Source: Acidobacteriota bacterium (GTDB lineage: Bacteria > Acidobacteriota > Terriglobia > Bryobacterales > Bryobacteraceae). Taken from it: DNA of 14,708 nucleotides. The translations under genes and the position numbers were made by a program. The DNA lies in assembly GCA_026394095.1 (NCBI GenBank), contig JAPKYY010000116.1, forward strand, positions 1 to 14,708, given 5' to 3'. Of this stretch, positions 1-7,576 are shown in pieces. The notes under the pieces were generated by a model that was not told the DNA's origin, did no database searches, and was given only the letters and a program-made list of their open reading frames with translations. Within the stretch, counting starts at the first letter, position 1, and the number at the start of each line of letters is the position of its first letter.

Positions 1-39
1 GACGCATCAGCGTCGCGTGAAGCAGTAGAACACCCTAAC

Positions 40-588
40 ATGAAAATTCACTACACCGGTAAACTTGCAGAGCTCAGTAAAGAGCAAAAGAAGAACCTCG
101 ACAATCACTTCGCCAAGCTTGGGAAGCTCGTCGACCAGAAGGGGGAGCGCGAAGCCCACGTCATCCTGAAGATGCAACGCCTTGAGCACAAGGCGGAAGT
201 CACGATGATGTATTTCCACCATCAGGCTGTTGGCATCGCTACCCACAAAGATCAGTTCATGGCACTGCTGGCTGCTATTGACAAGCTCGAAAAGCAGTTG
301 CACAAGCTGCACGACAAGCGGATTGATTCCAAGCGCCACGGTGTCGGGATCAATGGCAAGAAGGCTCCGATTCCGGAAGTGGTTGCCGCAACTGCACCTG
401 CCAAGAAGGCTAAGGCACTGAAGCCGACTCGCGTGCAACGCACCTCCAAGCCCATCACCATCGAAGAAGCGCCCTTGGCCATCAAGGCAGCTTCGACGTA
501 TCTGGTATTTGAAGAACTGGGCAGCGGCCAGATTCATGTTCTGGTTCGACGTGCCGACAACGAATTCGACCTCATCGAAGCACGCTAA
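40..588 (+). CDS. hpf: Long-form ribosome hibernation promoting factor
   Basis: Cytoplasmic factor that binds the 30S decoding region and, in the long form, dimerises ribosomes into inactive 100S particles in slow growth. Residues 1 to about 98 fit the S30AE/RaiA fold, opening MKIHYTGK and containing the basic helix around KQLHKLHDKR (86-94). A low-complexity Ala/Lys linker (about 105-130) leads to a C-terminal dimerisation domain (about 136-181) with KPITIEEA and the closing VRRADNEFDLIEAR, typical of long HPF. Length 182 aa is normal for the long form. The frame is open to the left edge with no earlier start codon, and MKIHYTG is the canonical beginning, so position 40 is chosen; the Shine-Dalgarno is weak. 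The stop overlaps the rapZ start (TAATG), implying translational coupling. In many bacteria rpoN lies just upstream, but that region is outside the window. Confidence 0.93.
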   Translation: MKIHYTGKLAELSKEQKKNLDNHFAKLGKLVDQKGEREAHVILKMQRLEHKAEVTMMYFHHQAVGIATHKDQFMALLAAIDKLEKQLHKLHDKRIDSKRHGVGINGKKAPIPEVVAATAPAKKAKALKPTRVQRTSKPITIEEAPLAIKAASTYLVFEELGSGQIHVLVRRADNEFDLIEAR

Positions 589-1478
589 TGCTCCCAGGAT
601 CTGCGCAGGCTGAACTCGTCATCATCACGGGCCTCAGTGGCTCGGGTAAAGGCACTGTACTCAAGTGCTTTGAGGACATGGGTTACTACGCTGTAGATAA
701 CCTTCCCCTCGACCTTTTTCCTAAATTTGCCGAGCTAACCAAGGATGCTCCAAACATCCGCAAGGCTGCGCTGGTCGTCGACGTTCGTGAAGGGGAGGCG
801 CTACAGCGCTTCCCCGCCATGTATCGTGAGGTTTCATCGAAGGTACCCACGCGCCTGATCTTTCTTGAAGCAGACGATGCTGCTCTGGTTCGGCGCTTCT
901 CTGAGACTCGCCGTCCACATCCCCTGGGGCAGAGCCGTTCGGTTCTGAAGAACGTACAGGCCGAGCGACATCTGCTCGAAGAACTTCGGTCGCTGGCTAC
1001 TTTTTCGGTCAATACTTCCAAGTTCAACGTTCATGAACTCCGTGCGCTGATTGAAGAGCATTTCTCGGCCAGCGGCAAGGAGGGCCGTCTCTCGATTCAC
1101 GTCTCGAGCTTCGGTTTTCGTCACGGCATCCAGCAGGATGCCGATCTGGTTTTTGACGTCCGCTTCCTTCCCAATCCCAATTACATTCCTGAGTTCAAGC
1201 CGCTCACCGGCAAACACCCGAGCGTTGCCCGGTACATCCGGAGCTTTCCTCAGACACAGGAATTTCTTTCGCGAGTGACTGAAATGCTTACATATCTCTT
1301 GCCGCACTACATCAAAGAGGGCAAGAGTTATCTCACAATTGGCTTTGGTTGTACCGGAGGCCAGCACCGGTCTGTCATGATTGCCGAAGAGGTTGCCAAG
1401 CGTCTGAAGCGCATCGGCCTCCCCATCAAGGTGCAACACCGGGATGCGGTTTCCAAATCCGGCAAGAAGAGTGGCTAG
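588..1478 (+). CDS. rapZ: RNase adapter protein RapZ (P-loop nucleotide-binding protein)
   Basis: P-loop protein. In Enterobacteria it binds nucleotides and the sRNA GlmZ and presents it to RNase E, controlling glucosamine-6-phosphate synthesis; in other phyla its RNA target is not established, so only the family name is firm here. Visible signs: Walker A GLSGSGKG at residues 15-22, the family motif DNLP at 37-40, VVDVRE at 63-68 in the Walker B region, and the C-terminal signature GCTGGQHRS at 254-262, which lies in the RNA-binding/tetramerisation domain. Length 296 aa is close to the usual 280-300. The start ATG shares one base with the hpf stop (TAATG). The last 35 bases overlap the start of the downstream glycosyltransferase gene. 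The hpf-rapZ neighbourhood is a widely conserved pairing and supports the call. Confidence 0.95.
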   Translation: MLPGSAQAELVIITGLSGSGKGTVLKCFEDMGYYAVDNLPLDLFPKFAELTKDAPNIRKAALVVDVREGEALQRFPAMYREVSSKVPTRLIFLEADDAALVRRFSETRRPHPLGQSRSVLKNVQAERHLLEELRSLATFSVNTSKFNVHELRALIEEHFSASGKEGRLSIHVSSFGFRHGIQQDADLVFDVRFLPNPNYIPEFKPLTGKHPSVARYIRSFPQTQEFLSRVTEMLTYLLPHYIKEGKSYLTIGFGCTGGQHRSVMIAEEVAKRLKRIGLPIKVQHRDAVSKSGKKSG

Positions 1479-2874
1479 ACAACTCCTCCTCATTTTCGCT
1501 TTGGTTTTCGCCGTGCGACTGACGCACGTAAACCTGCTCTGGATTGAAGAAGCCTACCCGATGACGGCGGCGATTCAGATGTTGCACGGCCGCTGGCCTT
1601 ATCTTGATTTCTGGTTTGACAAGCCTCCGCTTAGCGCCGCGCTTTATCTGCTTTGGGGCGCAATGCCGGGATGGCTTCTGCGGCTTGCCGGGGCGCTTTA
1701 CGTAACGGGATGTGCTGGGCTTGCCTATCGCCTTGGCGGCCGATATGCAGCCTGGTTGATTGCCGTTTACTTGAGCTTTGGAATCCCTTCGGCGGTGATG
1801 GCACTTGCTCCGGATCTCCTGCTGGTGGCTCCGCATCTCGGTGCCGTCTGGATGGCGCAAAGTGGCCGCCCGTTGCTTGCGGGCCTGATTTGCGGGGTTG
1901 GGCTTTTGATCCATACCAAGGCGATTTTCATCCTCGCCATTGCACTGCTTTGGGCCCCGAAGTGGCGTACCCTCGCGGGCTTTGTTGTGACGCTTCCGGT
2001 GCATGCTCTCTTTGGTGCCAACTACTGGCAACAGGTGTGGTGGTGGGGTGGTATCTATTCCAGAGATACGTTCGTTACGAAGCCTGTAGCTGAATTTCTG
2101 CGGCGTACGGCCAACTGGGTTGGCTTTCAGTCTGCTGCCGTCGTTGCGGCTTTGTTGCCCTGGCGCAGTTTGGAGTGGCGTAATTATGCCTGGCTCGGGA
2201 TGTCGCTGGCGAGCGTTGCGATGGGTCTTCGCTTTTTTCCTCGATACTACTTTTTCCTGCTGGTGCCAGTGGTTGTGCTGGCTGGAAGATCGCTCGAGCA
2301 ACTGAAGCCTCGCTGGCGGGTGGCGCTGCTCGCGCTATTGCTCATTCCTGTCGTGCGCTTTGCCCCCCGGAATCTTCAGTTAGCCCTTGGCAACGAGAGC
2401 TGGGACGACCTGGCACTCTTTCACGATAGCCAGACGATTGCAAAGTATTTGAAGGAACAGAGAAAGCCAACGGATACGCTTTTTGTGTGGGGTTATCGCC
2501 CTGATATTGATGCCCTGTCTCGCCTGAAAGGAGGCAGCCCGTATCTTGAGAGCCAGCCTCTTGATTGCATCTTCGCGGATCGACATTTGCGTGAGTTCAA
2601 GGCAATGCCTGGCCTTGGCTGTGAAGACCGGTTGAAGCGCTTTCGCGAAGCCGAGCCCACCTGGATGGTGGATGGGCTTGGGCCATCCAACGTGCGCCTA
2701 CGCCTTGAGGCTTACTATCCGCTTAAAGGCTATGAGCTGGTGTTGCGGACGCAAACCGCTTACCTGTACAAGCTTGTTCTGCCTCAGAACCAGCCGCTCG
2801 ATGTACGCTTAAGGCCTGACGCCGTGGACGTGGTAGGGCACGTAGTAGCGCCGGTCTTCGTCTCGGGTCGTTAG
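1444..2874 (+). CDS. GT-C family membrane glycosyltransferase (GT39/ArnT/PMT-like)
   Basis: Predicted polytopic inner-membrane glycosyltransferase that would use a polyprenyl-phosphate-linked sugar and transfer it to an acceptor on the outer face; substrate and acceptor cannot be told. About eight to ten hydrophobic segments fill residues 13-310. The first extracytoplasmic loop holds WIEEAYPMTAA (33-43), matching the acidic-pair position of PMT/ArnT enzymes, followed by GRWPYLDFWFDKPP (49-62), a usual loop motif of the family. A soluble domain follows (about 311-450). The 476 aa length suits the family. The start ATG lies inside rapZ (35-base overlap), preceded by AAGGTG about 11 bases upstream. 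The natural end appears to be near AYLYKLVLPQ (about 446-455); the final 20-odd residues are encoded opposite the end of the convergent methyltransferase gene and look like read-through tail. Other GT-C subfamilies are possible. Confidence 0.82.
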   Translation: MRFPNPARRVARQLLLIFALVFAVRLTHVNLLWIEEAYPMTAAIQMLHGRWPYLDFWFDKPPLSAALYLLWGAMPGWLLRLAGALYVTGCAGLAYRLGGRYAAWLIAVYLSFGIPSAVMALAPDLLLVAPHLGAVWMAQSGRPLLAGLICGVGLLIHTKAIFILAIALLWAPKWRTLAGFVVTLPVHALFGANYWQQVWWWGGIYSRDTFVTKPVAEFLRRTANWVGFQSAAVVAALLPWRSLEWRNYAWLGMSLASVAMGLRFFPRYYFFLLVPVVVLAGRSLEQLKPRWRVALLALLLIPVVRFAPRNLQLALGNESWDDLALFHDSQTIAKYLKEQRKPTDTLFVWGYRPDIDALSRLKGGSPYLESQPLDCIFADRHLREFKAMPGLGCEDRLKRFREAEPTWMVDGLGPSNVRLRLEAYYPLKGYELVLRTQTAYLYKLVLPQNQPLDVRLRPDAVDVVGHVVAPVFVSGR

Positions 2875-3615
2875 GGCGAAGCCTTGCGCGGTGAGGAAGT
2901 CTCTCACCATGGAGAGAGTTCGAAAGCTTTCGCCTTCGCCACGGTTGGCACGAAAGTCGTGTGCCGAGATGCAGACCTTCTTTGTGCGGCCCAGGGCGGC
3001 TACGCATCCGGGCAACGCAGAACGCTCTGCACCTTCGATGTTCATCTTCAGAAATGAGATCTCGCCGATGCCTTCACGCCGGGCCAACTCATCAAAGGGG
3101 ATTCCTTCGACTGCGCAACTTGTGTCGCTGGCTTCGCCCGAACGCACGTAGTTTGATTCCCAGACCGGCATTGTTTCAATCTGCAAGCTCTCGGGCTGTT
3201 CGGTGGAGGCGTAGTTCAAGAGCCTGACGTTGCTCAGCTCATTCCATTCGCAAAGCTTTCGCAAGGCGAGGAAGCTTGTGGGATGTGGCTCTACTGCCCA
3301 CACCTGGCCAGTGGGCCCGACAGCGCGTGAGAAGACGAAGACGTCCTCTCCACGGCCTGCGCCAATATCGACAATGACATCACCGGCGGCGGGCTTGTAG
3401 AGGTGAAACCAATAATCCTCGACATCACGCAAATACTTGTCGACGATCGCGGCGCGCTTCTGGATATCTTCGGCATTGCGCTGCGGCATTTCAGGATCTG
3501 GAATGCGTACGGAACCAATTCGCCATCCCCAGACTTCATCCCAGAATGCTTCGATGTCCACGTCTGGACAAGTCTCGCGCGCGAGCGCGTTCATCGTATT
3601 CAACAACTCAATCAC
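2809..3615 (-). CDS. FkbM-family SAM-dependent methyltransferase
   Basis: Predicted cytoplasmic class I methyltransferase; FkbM members mostly O-methylate sugar or polyketide hydroxyls, but the substrate here is unknown. Motif I is VDIGAGRGE at residues 82-90, the SAM-ribose acidic residue is probably E109 in AVEPHP, and the FkbM hallmark appears as LKMNIEGAE (189-197), with Asn where many members have Asp. The end YYVPYHVHG is family-like. The start is GTG at 3615, overlapping the previous stop as GTGA; an internal ATG at 3594 (residue 8) is an alternative, and neither has a good Shine-Dalgarno. It is the last gene of the minus-strand operon and overlaps the convergent glycosyltransferase gene by 66 bases. 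It could serve glycan modification with that neighbour rather than the signalling operon; its place in the operon may be passive. Confidence 0.85.
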   Translation of the reverse strand: MIELLNTMNALARETCPDVDIEAFWDEVWGWRIGSVRIPDPEMPQRNAEDIQKRAAIVDKYLRDVEDYWFHLYKPAAGDVIVDIGAGRGEDVFVFSRAVGPTGQVWAVEPHPTSFLALRKLCEWNELSNVRLLNYASTEQPESLQIETMPVWESNYVRSGEASDTSCAVEGIPFDELARREGIGEISFLKMNIEGAERSALPGCVAALGRTKKVCISAHDFRANRGEGESFRTLSMVRDFLTAQGFALTTRDEDRRYYVPYHVHGVRP

Positions 3616-4325
3616 TTATCAATCTTAACTACCCGCACCTCATGAAAGGCCACCGGAGCCTCCTGGCCCTCAGAATTGAGTGCTACGAGCTCGAGGCGGA
3701 TTCTCCCGGCAGGGATTTCTGCGGCTGGTAAGGCTACCTTTAAGGGGGTTGCAGGCCAGCCCTTGCCCTCTCGCACCAGCACCGCTGCGCCGCCTGAATT
3801 CAAGACTCGAAGGCGATAGCCGCTGGCGGGCTCAGCAGCCACTTCGAACTGAAATTCAACTTCGGAGACGTCTTTTGCGATTGTTAACTCAAGGTTTGTG
3901 TTGGTGCCACGGGTGATGTCGCGAGGCAGGGCAAGGCTCACGCGCCGGGCAACCAGAGTTGGCCCGGGCCGCTTCTCGATACCCATCCACCACCAGGCTC
4001 CGCCGCCTACCAGCAAGAGAGCCGCGGCAACTTCTAACCACCAAAGCGCGCGTCTTCGAGGTTTTGACTTTATTGCCATGGCCCTGGCAATACGCAAGCG
4101 ATCCAGTTGACCGGTTTGTTCGAGGAAGGTCTGCCATGCTGCGGCTTCAGCTACGCGTAAGTCTCCGCGAGCGAGGGCGTCGATCTGGTCGCACTCGATC
4201 TCCTGCATAAGTGCGTGCAAATCCGGATCTACGATCAGCGCTTCGGCCAGCGCCGCCCGTTCTTCATCGCTGCCTTTGCCCAGCAGATAAGCTTCAATCT
4301 CGGCTCTTGAATAATCGTGCTTCAA
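3612..4325 (-). CDS. Single-span anti-sigma-factor-like membrane protein
   Basis: Probably the partner and inhibitor of the sigma factor encoded immediately upstream, by position and architecture. Residues 1-88 are cytoplasmic, acidic and helical (for example SDEERAALAEALIVDPDLHA, 19-38), like anti-sigma N-termini, but there is no HxxxCxxC zinc motif, so it is not a classic ZAS protein. A membrane span lies at about 94-114 (LWWLEVAAALLLVGGGAWWW). Residues 120-237 form an extracytoplasmic beta-rich, possibly Ig-like domain. Translation starts at TTG (4325), overlapping the sigma stop as TTGA; the next in-frame Met is residue 40, too late to keep the N-terminal helices. The stop overlaps the methyltransferase start (GTGA). 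Alternative: an exported-domain sensor with no sigma role. The family assignment is inference from context. Confidence 0.62.
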   Translation of the reverse strand: MKHDYSRAEIEAYLLGKGSDEERAALAEALIVDPDLHALMQEIECDQIDALARGDLRVAEAAAWQTFLEQTGQLDRLRIARAMAIKSKPRRRALWWLEVAAALLLVGGGAWWWMGIEKRPGPTLVARRVSLALPRDITRGTNTNLELTIAKDVSEVEFQFEVAAEPASGYRLRVLNSGGAAVLVREGKGWPATPLKVALPAAEIPAGRIRLELVALNSEGQEAPVAFHEVRVVKIDK

Positions 4326-4894
4326 AATTTAGTGTCCTGAACCGGCAAATCATCACGCAATTTTCCCAGGCAACGCCTCACGCACTCCTCCAGCCGCTCA
4401 CGAATTCGCAAGGCGCGATTCCGTAGGGCGTTGATCTCAAGACCGAGCTCTTCGGCGATTTCGCGTCGCACGACGATGTGGGCACTCCCGCTGCCGGCGT
4501 AATAGCGCAGGATGAGGCGAGCCTGATCTGGCCCGAGTTTTGCGAGGCAGCCTTCGAGGCAGGCTAGCGCATCGGGGTCTACTGGTGGATCCCGATCGGG
4601 AAGAACCATCTTCTTGAGGGCCAATTCGCGGCGTTGGGACCGGGTTATAGATTCTCGCATCAAGACCCGCGCGACGCCGGCGGCAAAGCGCTCTACTCCT
4701 TCGACTTCTTCACCCTCGGCTAATATTCTCGCTACTCGATTTAGAACCTCGTCTGCCTGATCTTCAGGCTCTGAGCTGCGCTCCCACCGAAAGTATCGAA
4801 TGAGCCTTTGGCGTAGCTCTTCATAGAGGAGAGCCGCCGTGTCTTTGTCTCGATTCAGCCTGGAGAGCAGAGCCTCGAACTGAGCCTTCTCCAT
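4322..4894 (-). CDS. ECF-type RNA polymerase sigma factor
   Basis: Predicted alternative sigma factor that would direct core RNA polymerase to stress or envelope promoters. In the 190-aa form, residues 14-85 fit region 2 (LIRYFRWERSSEPEDQADEV) and residues 116-175 fit region 4, with a helix-turn-helix at about 143-168 (RREIAEELGLEINALRNRAL) after a region 4 lead-in LGPDQARLILRYYAG. It lacks regions 1.1 and 3, as ECF sigmas do. ATG at 4894, two bases after the CHAT gene stop, is chosen: AAGGAG lies 13 bases upstream. A TTG at 4933 would add only 13 arginine-rich residues encoded within the CHAT gene end. It overlaps the downstream anti-sigma-like gene by 4 bases (TTGA). The region 2 sequence is divergent, so the subgroup cannot be named. 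It sits inside the operon rather than leading it. Confidence 0.8.
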   Translation of the reverse strand: MEKAQFEALLSRLNRDKDTAALLYEELRQRLIRYFRWERSSEPEDQADEVLNRVARILAEGEEVEGVERFAAGVARVLMRESITRSQRRELALKKMVLPDRDPPVDPDALACLEGCLAKLGPDQARLILRYYAGSGSAHIVVRREIAEELGLEINALRNRALRIRERLEECVRRCLGKLRDDLPVQDTKF

Positions 4895-4896
4895 TG

Positions 4897-7557
4897 CTAG
4901 CGCCAATCTCCTTCGAGGCGGAAGCCGGCCCAATAGTAAGGATCCTTCCAGCGCGCATCTGCACGCAGTGCGAGTTGCGCCTGTCGTAATGCAGCGGCGG
5001 CAGTGAGCCTGCCGCGCAATAGGCGTTCATAGAATCGACGCATCAACTCGGCAGTTGCGCGGTCTTCCACCTCCCACTGAGTGGCCAGAACCCTGGCTGC
5101 GCCGGCATAGAGAAAGCCGCGGGTGAGGCTCATGGTGCCTTCGCCGCTCAGGTCAGGACCAAGTGCAGTACTGCAGCCGCTCAAGACTACCAACTCTGCG
5201 GCCAGCTTTAGTCGATAGATCTCGTAGAGACGCAGGTGGCCATTGCGGGGGCGTCCTCGGGCGTCTACCTGAGAGAACAAGACGGCCGACAATTCCGGCC
5301 GAATCTCGTCCACCTGAGCGTGGGTTGCCAGATGCACGATCATCGCCTCACGGAATGTCTTCTGATCGAGCAGTGATTTCTCTGCAAGCAGACCGCTCCA
5401 TTGCTTTGCAGTGCCAACGCCCGCAATCTTTGCAATTTCACTCGACTCAATTCTTGAAAAATGGAGACGCCGGTATTCGCTTTGGTTGTTGCTGGCGAGG
5501 GAATCATCACTTTTTTGCAAGCGGGAGTCTGCTGCATCGAAGACCGGGTCTGCTACTATTTGCAGGCTGCGTCTACCTGTCCACTTTGGCCTCTCGCGCA
5601 GGGCGACGAGCATCGAAGCTGAAGGTATGTCGATAACTTCAAGCCGATCGAGCAAGTTGCCAATTGCGGCAAAACTTAAGTGATCGAGCGGTGCATCCGG
5701 CACAATGACGAGTCTTGAGATGGAAGTGCCCAAGCCGAGGGGAGTGATCAAGAGCCGTGTGAGTTCCTGATCCAAATTCGTATCGCGGGTTTTGGCTGCG
5801 ATCGCTGCGCGCTGCTTCCTGACCAGCGCTGCAATTGAGGCTCGCGCGGATAACTTTACAGCTCGTACGCCTGCGGTGGTGACTACCCAGGCCCAGCCCC
5901 GATCCTGATCGAGCGAATACTCAACCAGTGCTGTCCGCCCGTCGAGAACCTCGCGCTGCACGCGCTCGATAGATGGTCTGGCCTCGACCCCAACTAACAC
6001 CTGCCTCTCATTTGTCAATTGGCTCCAGCGTTCGAAGAGGCGATCGAGGTTGCGCCGGGCCTCGGCCGATTCGGCCCCTGGTTTTGCTGCGCTTAAGCGC
6101 TGCAGTCGCTGAGCCTGGGCATGGATGTCCCGGGTTAGCTCGCGCTCGCGAAGCAAAATGCTCTGATCTTCCGGAAGTGCTTCTCTCGCTGCAAGAACCC
6201 TGTCGAGCAATACCCGGGCTCGGCTTCTTTCGCTTAGTTCTAAAGCTTCTTGCGTCTTGCCGAGATCCATCAGCACGGCGATGGCATCTTTGTAGACTCG
6301 CTGCTGGGTGGCAAAGAACGTTGAACGCAACTCTACGCTTACAACAGAGGCGCGCAGCCCCTCAATTTGCTTGAGGGCAGAATCGAGTGATGCTTTGGCT
6401 TCCTCCAACTTGCCCAAGCTCAAAAGAGATCTTGACCGGATTGCTTCGGCTGAGGCCTCACCGAGTTTGTTGCCCACTGTATGTTGTAATTCCACAGCTG
6501 ACACAGCAGTGGCAAGAGCGTCGTTGCTACGTCGGGCCTTCAGATAAGCTTCGGCCAGCTTCTCCAGTGTCTGCGCTTCACCATAACGATCTCCCAGGTC
6601 GCGCTTGATTGCCAGCGACTCTTCAAAGAGTGCAAAGGATCCATCGAGGCCAGCCAGATTGTGGAGGACATAAGCCTGACCGCGCTTGTCGCCCTTCTCG
6701 CGCAGAACCTTGAGCGCTCGTTCGAAAGAAGCTCTGCCGGCTGTGCCCTCAACCATGCCGAGGTTGCTTAGTGTGTAGGCCTCACCGATCCCGTCGCCAG
6801 CCTTCTGCCACAGCGCGAGCGCCTCAGCATAGTGCAGGCGGGCCTTGCGTGTGTCCCCCAAGAGAGAGTACATGAGCCCGATGCCATTCAATGAATCTGC
6901 TTCTCCACGCGGATTCTTGAGCTTTCTCCAAATCGCCAGCGCCTGTTCATATTCGTGCAAGGCCTTTTCTGCATCGCCCCAGGTGTACTGCACACTGGCC
7001 ATTCCGAAGAGTGTGTAGGCAAGGCCTGTTTCGTCTTTGAGTTCGCGCCGGATGGCGAGGGCTTCCTGATATGCGCTCAAGGCTTCTACGTTCAGCCCTA
7101 AGGACCAATAGGCAGCGCCCATGTTGTGCAAGGCGAGGGCCTGCTCAAAACGCTCACCTGTATTGCGTCGCAGCGATAGTGCTTTCTGGTAGCTGGCGAT
7201 TCCTTCTGTCGCCTGCCCCATGGCTACCAGAACCCGGGCTGTGCCGTAATGCAGGCTTGCTTCTAGCTTTGCTTCTGCTGCAATAGCGAGGCCCAGCTGG
7301 AACTCTGCAAGTGCCTTCTCTCGCTGGCCGCTGAGGTCCAGCAACTGCCCGAGGCGCAACCTGACTTTTGCTTCTTCGCCCGACCCTTTCCACATTTCGG
7401 CAACTCGCTCGTAAAGCGCGATTGCATCTTTGCGGGTTTTCGCATCCAGGCGCAGCTTCTCTGCCTGTGCGTATAAATCGGCAGCACTGTCCTGAGCGAG
7501 CGCGAGCCCGGCGAAGAGTGGCAGTATAAGGAGCCAATGGCAGCGTCGAAGCTCCAT
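4897..7557 (-). CDS. Exported TPR-CHAT protein (caspase-like peptidase fold)
   Basis: An 886-aa protein with a signal peptide (MELRRCHWLLILPLFAGLALAQDS, cleavage probably after ALA), about nine TPR-type repeats (roughly 25-410), a helical linker (about 410-590) and a C-terminal CHAT domain. CHAT domains belong to the caspase/separase clan and are cysteine peptidases when the dyad is intact. Here both residues are present: His746 in VHLATHAQVD and Cys795 in LSGCSTALG. Export through Sec is predicted, so the enzyme would act outside the cytoplasm, or be anchored if the signal is not cleaved. The start at 7557 begins exactly at the signal peptide; a GTG at 7602 would add 15 residues and overlap the kinase gene. 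The gene follows the kinase by 19 bases and precedes the sigma gene by 2. Two repeats in the middle are shortened. Substrate unknown. Confidence 0.88.
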   Translation of the reverse strand: MELRRCHWLLILPLFAGLALAQDSAADLYAQAEKLRLDAKTRKDAIALYERVAEMWKGSGEEAKVRLRLGQLLDLSGQREKALAEFQLGLAIAAEAKLEASLHYGTARVLVAMGQATEGIASYQKALSLRRNTGERFEQALALHNMGAAYWSLGLNVEALSAYQEALAIRRELKDETGLAYTLFGMASVQYTWGDAEKALHEYEQALAIWRKLKNPRGEADSLNGIGLMYSLLGDTRKARLHYAEALALWQKAGDGIGEAYTLSNLGMVEGTAGRASFERALKVLREKGDKRGQAYVLHNLAGLDGSFALFEESLAIKRDLGDRYGEAQTLEKLAEAYLKARRSNDALATAVSAVELQHTVGNKLGEASAEAIRSRSLLSLGKLEEAKASLDSALKQIEGLRASVVSVELRSTFFATQQRVYKDAIAVLMDLGKTQEALELSERSRARVLLDRVLAAREALPEDQSILLRERELTRDIHAQAQRLQRLSAAKPGAESAEARRNLDRLFERWSQLTNERQVLVGVEARPSIERVQREVLDGRTALVEYSLDQDRGWAWVVTTAGVRAVKLSARASIAALVRKQRAAIAAKTRDTNLDQELTRLLITPLGLGTSISRLVIVPDAPLDHLSFAAIGNLLDRLEVIDIPSASMLVALRERPKWTGRRSLQIVADPVFDAADSRLQKSDDSLASNNQSEYRRLHFSRIESSEIAKIAGVGTAKQWSGLLAEKSLLDQKTFREAMIVHLATHAQVDEIRPELSAVLFSQVDARGRPRNGHLRLYEIYRLKLAAELVVLSGCSTALGPDLSGEGTMSLTRGFLYAGAARVLATQWEVEDRATAELMRRFYERLLRGRLTAAAALRQAQLALRADARWKDPYYWAGFRLEGDWR
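4908..4913 (-). promoter_or_regulatory. Shine-Dalgarno of the sigma factor gene
   Basis: On the minus strand this reads AAGGAG, 13 bases before ATG 4894. The site is inside the end of the CHAT gene. The spacing is rather long, but it supports the 4894 start over the upstream TTG at 4933. Confidence 0.5.
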
Positions 7558-7560
7558 GAG

Positions 7561-7564
7561 CCTC
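7561..7564 (-). promoter_or_regulatory. Short-spaced ribosome binding site of the CHAT gene
   Basis: The minus strand reads GAGGCTCATG here: GAGG only 3 bases before ATG 7557, in the 19-base gap after the kinase stop. The short spacing suggests modest or coupled initiation. It supports the ATG that opens the signal peptide. Confidence 0.35.
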
Positions 7565-7576
7565 AGTATAGGACCC

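Noticed and set aside
1..39. Possible promoter or end of an upstream rpoN-like gene before hpf
   Set aside because: Too short to show -35/-10 elements or a recognisable protein end; nothing can be supported.
834..1493. A 219-codon minus-strand ORF opposite rapZ
   Set aside because: RapZ motifs are unambiguous on the plus strand; the antisense product shows no family signs.
1426..2301. A 291-codon minus-strand ORF opposite the glycosyltransferase gene
   Set aside because: Composition is Arg/Pro/Gln/His-rich without domains, as expected of an antisense frame in GC-rich coding sequence; the plus strand has a clear family protein.
2875..3612. Plus-strand ORFs of 60-90 codons opposite the methyltransferase
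   Set aside because: All are short antisense frames with no start context or domain; the minus-strand methyltransferase has clear motifs.
4322..4933. Sigma factor starting at TTG 4933
   Set aside because: The extra 13 residues are Arg/Pro-rich, overlap the CHAT end and precede no conserved region; ATG 4894 has AAGGAG upstream.
7154..7537. A 127-codon minus-strand ORF in a second frame within the CHAT gene start
   Set aside because: Arg/Cys/Ser-rich shadow of the TPR region with no ribosome site or domain.
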